A stretch of DNA of 64,000 bases from Syngnathus acus (Eukaryota; Chordata; Actinopteri; Syngnathiformes; Syngnathidae), in the NCBI RefSeq assembly GCF_901709675.1, contig NC_051100.1, positions 372,001 to 436,000 on the forward strand, given 5' to 3'. Below the pieces are notes generated by a model. The model saw nothing but the letters and a program-made list of their open reading frames with translations, ran no database searches and was not told the origin of the DNA. Shown piece after piece: positions 40,101 through 54,241 of this stretch (the first letter of the stretch is position 1; each line of letters opens with the position of its first letter). The position numbers were made by a program, and so were the translations under genes.

Positions 40101-43100
40101 GTGTGCTGTTCAAAATGGACGGCAGACAATTTCATGTCGAAAGAATTCATATCGCCATTAGGTGTCTTACATGCCAGTTGTCTGTAAATGTTTCCAGAAG
40201 TCTTTGGATGACAGGAGCCTCGCCGGGTAACCTGAAAGCCTCCAGGTAAAGCCTCAAGGCCTCATCGATACGAAGCCCTTGGAAGGCGAACGTGCTGCCA
40301 CGCGACAAAGGAAATGGGAATGAGGGCCAAAGCTAGCTAGCAATCAATCATCAAGCAAATTGGCAACTCTCTTCTTACTTGACAAAGCTGTCGAGGAGCT
40401 CCAGATTATTGCGATCGCTGACAAATTCCCCGATCATCTTTTTGTCCAATCTGGGATTTTCTCGAAGCCACTGGGCCACTTGGTTGTTATCCATTGGCTG
40501 ATTGAGAAGGCCTTTCTCCTGAAGGAACTGAATTCCCTTCTTGGGTTTCAGATTAAATTGTTCCGTTCCGGTTATCAGAAGCTAGGAAAAAGGCAAAATC
40601 AACAACGTGATGACGACAGAGGCACTCTATTGTGTTACACTGTGAAACGGTGTGCGTGCGTGACACCTTTTTCTTTGTTCTGATTTCCAGCAACTCTTGG
40701 GAGTCGGGTAAATTGGAAGTGAAACGCTGAGGTTTTTGAAAGATTTTCTTGTCATCTGGAATGGAGAGAATATGACCCTTTGCTGGAGTTGTATTGCTTT
40801 TTCGATACAATGAAAAGCATGCCAGTCGCTCATCTTACCTGCGTCACTCTCTCTTTGCTCCTGTCTACACCGGTTCATCTTTTCTGCCATCAGATTTCCA
40901 CTGGTCACTGGGCCTCCTGGACCACCATCCACAAGTGGAAAACCATTGGTACTGGCCTCTTGAATAGGATCTGAGAGACGCACGCGCATCATCAAAATCT
41001 TAATGGACATATAGTAAAAGTCAGGACATGATCAAATATTGAAAAGAAAGTCCAGATCTCCCACAAGTAAACAATGTTCACGTAGCCAACTATGACTGGA
41101 GTTTACCAGCTGTAGCATCCATTCCAGTTTTCAGGAAACTTTCTCCCTCCGCTGGCACTTTTTCCGACCGAGCGGTGTTGTCGGGCACTTTGGCTTGGCA
41201 GTGGGCCTCGGTGCTGTCAATCACAGTGAGTAGAGCTTCGAGTGACAGAAGGTGAGTGGTGTAGAGCTGCCCTGATACAGGGAATGCATTCTGGCGGGTC
41301 CAAATCAACAACAAACAAACAGCATTGGAAAAAATCATGTGTCATGTCAATGTGTCCTCGACTGGAGACGGCCAGGCGGCCAGGCGGCCAGGCGGCCAGG
41401 CGGCCAGGCGGCCAGGCGGCCAGGCAGCCAGGCGGCCAGGCAGCCAGGCTGCAGCCAGGCAGCCAGGCTGCAGCCAGGCAGCCAGGCAGCAGCCAGGCAG
41501 CCAGGCAGCCAGGCTGCAGCCAGGCAGCCAGGCGGCCAGGCAGCCAGGCGGCCAGGCGGCCAGGCTGCAGCCAGGCATGGGACGGGCTACCTTTGACAAC
41601 AGCTTGGTCAGGTCTTCAAATAGATTAGAGCAGTAGAAGTCGCAGTCATAGTTGATGTAGAGCTCAGTAACAAAGCTGGGGATCCTCCACAGCTGGACCA
41701 ATGCCTCCAAAGCCATTTCCTTCATCTCATACGGCATCTTCATATTCTCTGACGTGATGATGTCCATCAGTTTCTTAAGATACATCTGTCGGGTTATGGG
41801 GATTACAACAAGTACTATGTTCTGTTACCTTTCGAAAAATGACAAATAATGACAAATGCTCATTACCTCCAGTTGAAATTTAAGATGCACTCTCATGCTT
41901 TCAAATAGCAAGAAGCACACTCGTAACGACAAAGCATAGAGGTTCATACGGTCCATGCTCAGCAGCTACGAGAAGAGGGGGGGGGGGGGGGGGGAGAAAG
42001 TTATTCACCCTCATCATTCACCTGCCATCTTTCATCAAAATTGAGTACATTTACGTTTTGAATTGGAACATTTCTGGAGCTAAAAACAGACAAAATCTCA
42101 TGTGTATAATAATAATAATAATGTACAATGAACTACTGGGTTCTCAAGCTACCACAGTTTACCTGGAAAAGATGCCTGCAAAGCTCATCTTTGATGAGTC
42201 CGAGCAAAGACTGGTAGTTAACAAAGTGCGCCGACTCCAGGGCTACATTCAGCAGTTGCAGGCCCATGTGCATCATTGCGTCCGTGTTGTGGCGGTCGTG
42301 AGGGTTGGTCAAGGAGATTAGAAAGCGGAAGAGCTCCCTTAGACACGGCAGACCATAGGGGATGAGGGATGCGCCTAAAAGTAATGGCAGGAATGTGCAA
42401 AATGGTGAAAAAGTCATTTTTGTTTTGTTTTGGTCATTTTGAAACAATTTTACAGCACCGGTGCTAAAAACGGACAAAACTAGAGATGATAGACGCTTTC
42501 AAAATAGGAATTAAAATGAAACAAATGAAAAGAGACACTTTTTTTTTTTACTCAACATTCTAAATGAATGTAGAAGTGTAATAGGGTGCAATGACTAACT
42601 CCAACCAGCAAAAGGCAGCCTTTGCAGACTGAAGGGAGGCAGCGAGCCCGACATGTCTAAACTGCAGGCTGAGAGAAAATAAACATGTGTTTCACAGAGA
42701 ACTAACTTTGTTGAATATTCTCACCATCTCTTTGTGTGGACTGTGTGAATCGGACACCTCGAGGATTGACGTAGTCCATGTCGTGGACAGAGGTGCTACT
42801 TGGCTGTTCGGCAACCGAGTCTTTTTCCTCCAGGACTTCGGGGATGGACTCTACCGATGCCGATTGAGTCGCTCTATCGTCCGACTTGAATGGCACGCAA
42901 AAGGACACGGAGCACATTCTGAGCATAGGATTCCCGCATTAGCCATCTCAAAAGATAGGCCTGCGAGCTCACCTGCGCATTGGCAGAGCCAGGATCGGTC
43001 TCCAAAAGTGGGTTAGCGTTGCCAGGTGTAGCTGCAAACAAGCTACACTGATCCAGGTCAGAGAGGTCTTCCCGAGAAGTGGTTTTGGAACACGAGTCGA

Positions 43101-45261
43101 AGCCGCTGTCTGTGGCGGTGGGACTAGAGATGGATGAGCCGGCACTCTCTGAGGCGGGCAGCGAACACCTTTGCTCCGTTGAGACGACTGCGCCTAAAAG
43201 CAGAACAAGGACAGCGAGCGAACAGGGATCAGATACAATTGGAAAGAAAGGAGATTTGAAAGCCCTTACCAGACAAGTTGCTATTACCGAGGTTGGTAGA
43301 CTGGGCGGAGTCCATGGCTCCAGAAGCGCTCGGCACTATGTGGCCAGTCGCCTTTGGTGAACGTTTCTGCTTTTTCCATTTGGATGACTCACTCATCCCA
43401 CCTGTACGCATCTTCAACTGAAAAGACAATGCGCCTGATTCAACTCCCCAAAATTTGGAATGAGAAACAAGGCCTGGATAATATACCATGCTTTGTGTAC
43501 AATCTTGTATTGTATTGTATTCTGACATGTTATCCAGCAAGTTGCTACTATATGACATGGGGCGGACAAGAAAAGAGGATTTGGCTTTCCCAGATTGGGG
43601 TCAGCAAGGCAATTGGATGGAGTGAGCCGCAACATGGTTCATTCTTCCCATGGGCTCACCAATCTTGGAGGGCCAAGGAACTCAGATTCAGTGCGAGCCA
43701 GTCGATGGTCAAAGGCTGGGAGGGAGCCTTGAGTTGCATTTTTTAGATCTATATACGTATATATATTTCTTTTCTTCAACTACGGACAATCTGATCCCAC
43801 ATGACAGTGTGGGGTCGGTACTCTTAAAATAGGGAGCGGGAATATTTTCGGCCTTAATTTAAAGTCATCTTTCTTACCTGTACGCGTTTGTTTTTCCATA
43901 AGATATTGTAAGCCTCAGAAAAGAAGGGGAGTAAGCAGGTGCCCATGATTAGTGAGAGGAAACGTGGCAGCGGCACAAAAAAACATGCAGGCACAGTTAT
44001 GTACAAAGCCCATCGGGAAATTGTTCAGTGCGTCACTTTTGGAAATATCAGCCATGTTCCAGCCGTATTTGAAAATGTTGGAACGTCATCCTTGAGATGA
44101 ATTCATTTGGAGTATACTTGTTTGAAGTTCAGTGGAGTTGACATGGTTTGACAAGTGTCTTCAGAAGGTTGCACGGGATGTGCTTTGGTTGGAGGCAGGA
44201 GATGGAAGGCCACAGAAAAAGGCTGTGCAGCTTCGAAGCTCTTTTACTTTGAAGCTACATCCACTGTTGTTGACGATGCAACTTCCAAAATCAAATCACA
44301 TCGCAACAAATGACTTGTCATCCATCCATCCATCCATCCATCCATCCATCCATCCATCCATCCATCACCACTGGCAAGCAAGGAAACGAGTAAGTGTCAA
44401 AAGAATGGGGAGAAACATCCACATACAGGGTCAAATTACAAGCAGATCAACATTTCATTACCTTCTTCATGCTGGCACCGGCGTAGGTTTTGGCCTCCTC
44501 CTTAAATTGGGGAAGTCTTTGAGAAAAGGAAACAGACATTTTGGTCAGAAGCCGACCTGTCCACGATGTGAAGCCCTTTGAGACTGCTTGTGATTTAGGG
44601 CTCTACAAATAAACTTGACTTGACTACTTCCCAAAATGGATTCAATTGGAGAAAATCATGTTGCATGACTTTGTTACGTCTTATAAACTAGTGATTTGGA
44701 AACACAAATCAAAATGTGCCTTTCATAAATGTAAAGCTGCAAAATGGGATTGTTAATGCAAACAGCCACCACTACTATGTTTGATCAATTACTATACAGT
44801 GGAAATGCAGCGGAATTGGTTTCTTTTCTGTTAGGTATTCAATGTTCTCTGGAGCAGCCCTGTGTAGGAATAGCCTGTAGGACACTTTCAAGCCAATCAA
44901 TTGGTGGGAATCTCAACATTCCCTGGTGAAGCCAAGTGTCTGTCTGTGTGCGTCTTTACAATATTGTGGACTTAAAGGCTTTACTGGAAAATGAGATGTC
45001 ACCAGCAATCAAATTGACAAACACTAAAAAGGAAAAAAAGAAAAAAAGGGGGAGAAATCAGCCCCCAGTGACATCAAGTGTGATATTCGCGAGTTGTCTC
45101 ACAAGGATGATTATTGGATGAGCTGTGGGTCCAAGGGATTAGCCTGCTAATACTCTTAGAATCCACGAGACGAGCGGCGCTGCTCATTCAAGGCTCCATT
45201 TCATTCACATCTCTATTATCCACCATCTATGGCCAGGAGGCGGGTGGAGCTAAATAAGGTG

Positions 45262-45306
<45 letters not shown>

Positions 45307-48300
45307 AATCCATTCTATCATTTGAAATGACGTGTCCAAGCAGTCCTAGGTTCTCTCTCTTTTCTTTTTTATGAAATGAAATTCAAAGGTTTTGGCACTT
45401 TGCAATAACAGGATCAATGAAGCAAAACAATCGACAACATTTGATTATATCTGTATTCAAATGAAAAAATACAAAGCACCTCGCCACAACATATTTGAAG
45501 GACGACGACAACCGCAGAGAATGTAGCTCATTACATCAATGTACCTGCTAAACAGTAGCTGCACCATATCCACAAGGGTGTGTTCGGCCGATTTTCTCAG
45601 GAGCTCTGTGTCAACACCAAAAACACAATGCGTGACGTTGGAGGAAAAAAAAATAAAATAAATCAAGAAAGAATCCAAGTTGGAATAAAATGGAGGATAG
45701 TGAACCAACCGCTCAAGCGCATCTCAAAGCAGATTCGGAAGCAGGACTGCATGATCTCACAAACGGATTCATTGGTCAGGTGAGCTCCAACTGGTGTCAG
45801 CAACAGGGTCCTTAAGACCTGACAGACGAGAGGAGGAGGATATCACAAGCTTGGACTTGACAGTCTACTTTCAAATCAATGACATGAACACGCATTGCTT
45901 CAATAGAATAATAAACAACGGTATTGCTCTAGCACCAAGGAGATTGTGAAGCTAATGTACCTAGTTGTGAAAATATGGAGACTAAATGACACTACCTGTA
46001 GAATTTTCATAAGGACCACCTCATCACTGGCAGGGTCCGTTCCGACAAATCTGGCGTGCGTTACCGCATCGGCCATATTCTCGATGGCCTCGGCGACACC
46101 TTCGTGGTTGGCATCTGCAAATACAATGTTTTCCATACGCTCTTTATTAAATAGAAAGAACACTTGATGACATGACCGACGTGCTGGACAACAAAATATT
46201 ACAATATGGGTCAGAGTCGAGGGAAAGAAAAATACAGAATCTTTTCTGCTACCCAGGAGACGGCAGTGCTCAACTACACCGGGAGGGGGTCGTCTGATTT
46301 CCACGATATTTTCGGAAAGATCGCTAAGCTCTTACCTATTAAGCCGTAGGATAAGAACTTATTGACAGATGTAAGGGCGAGGCCTGTGATTGGTCCCGTG
46401 GTATCTTCAGAGCGGACCACCTCCAGGAACGGTCGTAGGAATACGTTGGGTTCAACGTCGGACAGTTCTGTAAGGGAAAATACAAACTACGATGAGACAG
46501 CACATCATTGACGTAATCCTTTCATATGGCAGCAGGTCTGGGAACCCATCTTTCACGGGAACATTCCAAGAGAGAGGGTGGGGTCATGGGGGGTAAGGCA
46601 AATCATAGAAAAACAACAAGAGGCAAAGTTAGTGGAGGGAGACGCGCATGGATGGCATAGTGAAAGCCGCCCTCACCATACTGTGCAGATAGATCATGGC
46701 TCCACTCCAGGTATAGAAAAACAAGTTGGGCATCAAAAGAGCTGCAGCCAGAGCCCAACTCATTTCCAAAAGTGCACATGTGACCACCTCGAATTAGAGC
46801 GTGCTATCCAATAGCCCTGCCTACGGCTTTGTTTGGAAATAAAATATGGAATCATTTGGAAACTCAAAGAGGCTTTATCTGCCGCCAAGGCCACTTGAAG
46901 AAGGCTTCTTTACTTTCAAAGGCAAACCCATTACTTTCTGCTTTATTGAATATTTTTTCACCTGCTGTTTTATTTCGGGTTAAATCTGAGGGCTTTGAGC
47001 AGTCATACTTTGAGGGGGGGGCGCAACCCAGTGTAAATTCAGAAGCAAGCAAAAGAAAATGGGAGCTTTACGCCAAGAAAATACAACCAGAGAATGCATC
47101 ATCAAAAATGCATCATAATGGAATTCATGCTGAGATTTTTAATTCTTGTTTATGTCTACAAAAAAAAAACAAGCTTTTGGTGATGCATTACGGTTCCGGG
47201 TTGGGGGGAAAAAAACTGGTTGTATTGGGGGAAGCAGAGTGCTCTAATGAATCTGTCAATAGATCTTGATGAAGACTTTTTCAGAGGTGATCCCCCAATA
47301 AGTGCTATAGCTTCTTTCCCAAAGAGCAGATTGAAAAACTAAATTGTGCCGTATTGATCGGGATGGCCATCAGTGCACACGGTCGGTCGCTGCTGACTGA
47401 CTGACTGACTGACTGACTGACTGACTGACTGACTGACTGACTGACTGACTGACTGACTGACTGACTGACTGACGCCGTCAGCAATCATAAATAAAGCCCA
47501 CGAACAGACTCGAGATTTGGAATCAGCCTGCGGTCACGGTGAAACAAGCCAAATGACCTCCACTTGCAACTGACAACAACTAAAGAAGTCATGTCATTTG
47601 AGTTTGCTCATTAAAGCCAAATCAAGCATAAGATGAATTTCTTGGAAAGTGGTCGAAAATGTGTACAGACTGATTGAGCACTAGCTTCATCCTTTCAAGC
47701 TCCATCTTTCTGCTCGGAGTATCCAGCCATGTGTGGATTACTACTCCGAATGACCCCAGCAGAAAGCAAAGGTGCGCCGGTGAACCTCAAACCTCGGGAT
47801 AAAGCCGGCTTACTGCAGAAACAGAAGCTCGCTTTAACACATGCACATCTATTGGCACTGGAGCAGAAAAGGCTTAGAACCAAAAAAAATAAATAAAATA
47901 AGGGAGATGAAACCGAGCCGTGTTGTCCAGACAATGACGAAAAGAAGTGAACATCAGAAATGAAATACAAACACGAGCTACTATGTAGCAAACCTTGTGA
48001 CTATAAAACCATCATTCTTTCCATCTGGAGCGTCGACAGAGAATTTTGTAAGGCTGCTATCTAAGCAGAGTCAAGAGTTAGACAAACAGGGCAGTCTTAG
48101 GCAGAATCCCACAATTGAAGAGTGGAGCAAGGACATCAAAAGCAGAGTAGGATTACCTTGCAACTCTCGTCAAGGTCAAAAGTTCAATTTAGGGACTGTT
48201 TGCGGAAGGGCTATTTGATACTTTTGGATGGATGTGGCAAGAAGGAAACGGCAGGAATAAGATCCCAAAAGGCCAGGAGCAATCGATGACTCTTAAGTGT

Positions 48301-51300
48301 TTGTCGGACCTGCTGTCCTCCTACAATTCTCCACTAATGACATTCCCATGCGGAGATTCCAGAAAGCACACACTGGAAAGGCAAAGAGCAGCACTGTGAT
48401 CTCATCAGAAGACAAGATCATCGGAGCGATGCCACTGCACCCGCCGTGCTTTTGTCTCACCACAAAGACTTGATAGAAGCCATCAATTATTGATACTGCA
48501 TGTACGGAAATACGCAAGTCTTGGAAAGATGGAAAGGCTGTGGACCTCACGTCACATGTAGATAGTTCACAAGTAGCAAAGACAATGCGTTTGTGCCGTA
48601 AAGTACGACGAGCTCCCGATTGGCAAGAGCGAATGACTTTCAAACAACAGTGGCTTCCTTCCTTCCTTCCTTCCTTCCTTCCTTCCTTCCTTCCTTCCAC
48701 GGGCCATTTCAAAGCACTGATGCTGGATACATTAAAGCCTATCAGGTTTAACCCCGCCGGAGCGGCCCCGAAATGCCCTTTTCTTAGTCTTTGGACTGCT
48801 CCTGGACTGGCTTAGCGGACCAAGGCGACAACTGTCATAAATGATTCCCCTGTGGATCCACATTCTAGGATCAGCTTTAGGGGACTCGATTTCAGAGCAC
48901 ACGGGGAGGGAGGGAGGGAGAGTCATCTATGAAATGTGCAAACAAGACTTAGGTACCTGTCATTCCGCTGGATAGTTCACTTGAGCTCTTATCATAATAG
49001 CTAATAAATTCATTGATGCTTTCAGCAGCTGGGGTGTCAAAGTCATTTTTGTCATCGTTTCCTTCGCTTCGGAGGGTCATTTTGACTGTCGACCCAAAGA
49101 AATGGAATGGATGAAGGTCAACAAAAAGATCAATAACTGGTTTCGAAATGACAAACTCGTAAAAACTGTCCACATTTTTAAAAAGATGAATGAATGCTAC
49201 TAACAATTGATATCAGATTTATATGGCACTTTTTTCAGCCACTCAAAAGTGGGTATGCTACTCACGCGCACATTCACACGCGGGTGCTAGTGGTGGTGGT
49301 GGTGGTAAACAACATTCTGCAACTACAGCTGCCCTGCCCTGCCCGGAAAAGCGTGGCTGCCACCGTGCACCTACCGACCACCGCCTGACATTCCCATCCA
49401 TCCCAAACACCGGTGTGACAAGGTGTCTTGCCCAAGGACACCACAAGACTCAAACAGAGCGGGAAGGGAATCCAACAGCGGAGCCTCCACTTACTGGACA
49501 ACCCTGATTTCCAATGGTTGGGTTGAAATTTGCAAAGTGAAAATTGAGGGAAAGGTGAACATTGGCGTCACGAGTCTATTTACAGTGTGCGCCTCTAAAA
49601 TTGGACGTTTTGGGCGCTTCTAATAAAAACACAATTGTGTGTAGCCCTCGACTTTGACTAATGTACTAATTTCCAAAGAGTGAATGCAAATTAAAAACAT
49701 CGACTCCGGCCTTCATTGCTAGACAAATAAAAATAAATCAGAAATCCAACGGCCTCATTCCGGTGTTTGTTGTGTTTTCCGAGGTCTGGGGGAGTAAATG
49801 AAGCCAAAACGCTAGCAAAACCAAAGACACGCATCAATCAGAATAGGTTTGCATAACTTGTTACTTAGCGGAAGATAAAAAAACACAAGTCTACACGTTT
49901 GAATAACTTGTTACTTGGTGGAAGAAAAAAAAACTATCATTTATTGATAATACTGAGAGACTTTTACAGTTGAGAAACATCCTGTTAATATGATGTGAGG
50001 CCTTTGAAAACATGTGGACAAATTCTTTCCCATGAAGTTGAATTCTGCAGTGTAATGCGTCTGTCTCCTCCCCAACTAACCAACTAACAGCAAGCATGCT
50101 CTGCTCTGCTCTGCTCTGCTCCGCTTTGCTTTGCTCCGCTCTGCCTGCACACGCAAGGCTGCGTCGATCCAATCTGACTGGCATCATGGCCATGGAATGC
50201 TGAAGTCCACATTTTTCCCATTCAGCAAGGAAAAGCGGCCTTTCAAAGCCAATCAGCTAGAAATGTTGCTTTGTTTTTATTTTCGACTGAACTTCCTGGA
50301 ACCTATTATGGAGCTGTCAGGGATGTATATTTAGCTATGGCTACACAGGGCCTCCTCATCCCCTTGCGCCACTGCTCATGTCACCTCTGATAAACAGAAA
50401 AACAATCGGTTATTGCTTTTGTCACCTTTAAAGAAAATGGCACCCAGCCGTCATGTGGTCAGGCGCTGGTAGATACAACCCAAGTCTGGAATCAAAAGTT
50501 GCCAACAATATGCAACAACTTGTCGGGGCGTTACGGTCCAAACAAAGTAAATTCTGGCAAATGGTGGGGGGGGCATTATTCCAGCAAGCAGGTTCAACGT
50601 GCTCTGAATCCAGACCTGCGTCCTGCTTCCTGCGTCCTGCGTCGACTTCCCTTGAACTCGAAACCTCGGCTCTTTCGGGTCCAGAACTGCCAATCTGAAT
50701 GGATTCAATCAAGCGGAAGGACTCTGGCCTTATGCTAGGATGGCAACACGAAAAGATTAGCAACGGAGCCCCGATAGGTCGGTTCACCTTGGAAACCGAT
50801 AAAAACCAAAAAGAATCCAAACATTTTGGTACGGAACATCCTAAGTACAGCCGTTCATTTGTAAAGTGTCAGTCAGTGGTGTTGAGTTGAGAGGAATTTA
50901 TGCTTTAGTTTGACCCTTTACTTGACTCACCAATAACAGAGAAGTCCACAAGTTCATGCTCCTTTGACCCCTGAGCCTGAGCGACCAAACCACCCAAGAG
51001 ACCGACCGGACTTCCGTTTGTAAAGACTCGGTCGGGACCTGCGACGCAGCTTCAGACTGCTATTTGGAGGGATAGGCCACCCAAACAAAGGTAAAGGCTC
51101 ACCCTAATCAATGTCAAAATCCCAGAGCTCAGAAGGCTATTGATGCCAGAAGCACAGCGGGCTGCCTACCAAGCGAGTCCAGGCTGGACACGTTCAGAAG
51201 GAACCAAGTGGTGGCCAAGCAGCAAAAGAGAAAATGGATCACTATCTCACACTTGGAAATGTGCCGTATCTTTGTACGACAAATGTGAAACCCAAAGCTG

Positions 51301-54172
51301 TGAACGCTGCTTCGAGAGAAGGGAGTGAACACGGTGGTACATAGCAGCAGATCCATTTTGCATTCAAAGCCATCAACACCTCGTTGTCTCTGCGTCCCCT
51401 CGTCAGCCTACAACTGTCTTGCTTGGCTCCCTCACCACTGCCTTTCATCCAAATGTCTTTTCGGCCATATGAAAGGTGTTGTCGGGTTAAAACGCTCCTG
51501 GTTGTATGCATTTGCTTTCTTTTTTGGTTCAGCTCAGAAATGGTGACTCCCCTGGACGCAGAATCCTTCCTGGCAAAATGACAGAAATCCAAAGTCTAGT
51601 TCCAATTCAGTAGCTCGGGCGAGCTTACTACATATACATGCTATGCTGTTCCCGCTCTTACGTTCTCGGTTCGAAATACATCAACATATCCGCGACTAGT
51701 TGTTTCGACCTCTTCGACTTGGATTGCTTTGTGCGTGAAAATCCAAGTTCAAGTTGCTGAACTTGCCTTCGTTTGGGAAGTTTAGCTGAAATGCTGTCAA
51801 CACATCAAGATCCAGCAGATGACAACCTGTCCGTCGTCTAAACTTTCCACCCTTTGACCCCTGCAGACATCTCGGCGCGCGTGATTAATAGCTCTCGACT
51901 CCTTCCACTCGTCACATTGTAGGGAGTCTCTGATTCGGGACAACAGTTGCATCCTTTTTTCACACCGGACCTAAGCCCTGCCTGTCATTCCCCAGTTAGG
52001 GCACTGTTGAAATTGACAGCGACAAACCACAACTAGATGTCAAACCTGGAGTGAACGACTGCTCTTCAACGAACCTTATGTGTAAAAGATGAATAGGCAG
52101 GCAATACTGGATCTGCTTTCTGTTGACAGCTGCCTACAGCAAAAAATAGATTTGTAGAAAAACCAAGGCACAGAGGATCAAAGCAAGTGTAGCCTGACGC
52201 CGCCGTGTATTGTCTTTTGAGCAGGTCATCAAAATAACACTAACGGCAAAGCGAGAGTCTCTTCCGTGATCTCATCTTGAAAGCGACATGACCCGAGCGA
52301 GGGTCAGGCGGCGGCAGACATGTCGACAATTTCCATGATGTGCATTCTCTTGGCTCCAAATGCCAGCGCGCGTAAACATATTTGCATAAGTGGGTGAACG
52401 ATATGAAATATGGTTCCTGCTCATTGGCATTTAGCAGCTGCCTTGCGCCCGCCCGTTCAATCGGGAGTGATATATGTGCAAAGATCAGATGGCATAGGGA
52501 GGGGGGCGGGAGGGGAGGCCACCATCAGTTCCCATGTGCTCAGACCATGACCCACCCCAGAGACGCCCACCAGCGCCTGGCTGGCCACAGCTGAGGTCTG
52601 AGAAACACACACACACGACCTTGAAAGGAGACTAAGATCGGCATCACGTGCAATGCATTCTCTCTCCATGACTGACGTGGAAGTAAAACGCGACCAATTA
52701 AGGATGGATGACTGCCGTCTTCGACACGACGAGTGCTGCTATGTGGCCAATAAGTGCCTGACAGAAAGTCGAGACATTCCCGTTCAAAATCACAGGCTTT
52801 TTTGCCATGATGCTAATTTTGTCATCGTGGCGTGCAATCGTCATTGAGAGTGAATTTGGAATATTTGGATGGATGTGAACTATCCACCAGATCCCACAAT
52901 GCAATTTGAAAGTATTCATGACTAAGTAGGCAACATCCTACTCTCTGGTGCCGATTCCAGTCAATTAGATGTGTGCTTGTGAATGTGTTCAGCAGTGTTG
53001 GAATCAAATGGAGGAAAGCTGCAAGTCAAAAGGCCACTCAGGTTTTGCACCACAGGGGCCGGCTGGCTCTTTTGAGCTCTAAACCTGCATTTGTATGAAT
53101 AAGAATGAAGGGATTTACCGCTGCAGGAAAAATGGACCCCCATTGCAGCCGAGGGAGGGAATTTTGACAGGACGGAAGATTCGAAAAGCTCCGCGACTTA
53201 CGTAGAACGCGGAGCAGTGTCTAACAAAGGCTATTCCCCAAGCAGCCATACTGCTAAGCCAATTCAACAACAAAACAGCAATGGTACCCTCAGACCCCAA
53301 TGTTGGCATGGAAGTATTGTACAATTTGGGAATATGGCGTTCACCCCGAAAGTACAAGCACACGCTCGAGGCCAGCGAGGTGCCAGCCGCGACGCCTCCC
53401 CCTCGCCACCCACCCACCCGGGGCCCCGCTGCCTCGGACAATGTCGAGCCAGTTGACGGATGGCGCCACGTGTTCCATCAGGGAGCGAGCTTCTCTTTTG
53501 GCGCTCGCTCTCATTGTTTCAGTCCAGAGAGAATTTTCAAGGAGATGATGGAAACTTTTTTCCTTGCGTTTCAAACGAGGGCAACACTTCCTTTCCCAGA
53601 ACAATTTATCTCTCTCCTTGACAAGACAACCTGCTATATTTACCCAACTAAAATCACAGATGATATGCTTCCAGCTGCACAAGGCTCTGGCTCTGTGGCA
53701 CATGCTCCCGTCAATCACGCTGCGTCAAACACAACAGCCGTCAGCCAGAAAAGAAACAACAGAGCGGAGACCCGGCCGAGGTGACAAATCTTGAGGGAGC
53801 CAATTCATTCCGTTTTTGGAAGAGCAGACGCGCACGCTTGACCGAATGGCATTACGGCGCTTTGATAATGCAGGTTCAGCTGGGAAAAGCACAATGCCTT
53901 GGAGCAGCAACTAAACACAGCCCACCCGCAACAAAGGATTGTGTGCGCTGTTGAATGAGAAAGTGATCGAGGGCATGTTTGGAGTTTTTGCTGCTGCTGC
54001 TGCTGCTGCTGCTGCGATCATGGAATAAGGAAGGGGGAAAAAAACAGGAGGGTTGGTGGTGAATTTGTCGGCCAGCAGTGCCTGTCCATCTCACAATGGC
54101 AGCGGCATTCCCTGGAGACAGACAACAGCAGCAGCAGCAGCAGCAGCAGCAGGAACAGCAGGAACAGCAGGA

Positions 54173-54241
<69 letters not shown>

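Noticed and set aside
46829-47269. 146-aa plus-strand frame antisense to GBF1
   Set aside because: No domain, no splice partners, low-complexity lysine-rich composition and a homopolymer A run; most likely chance.
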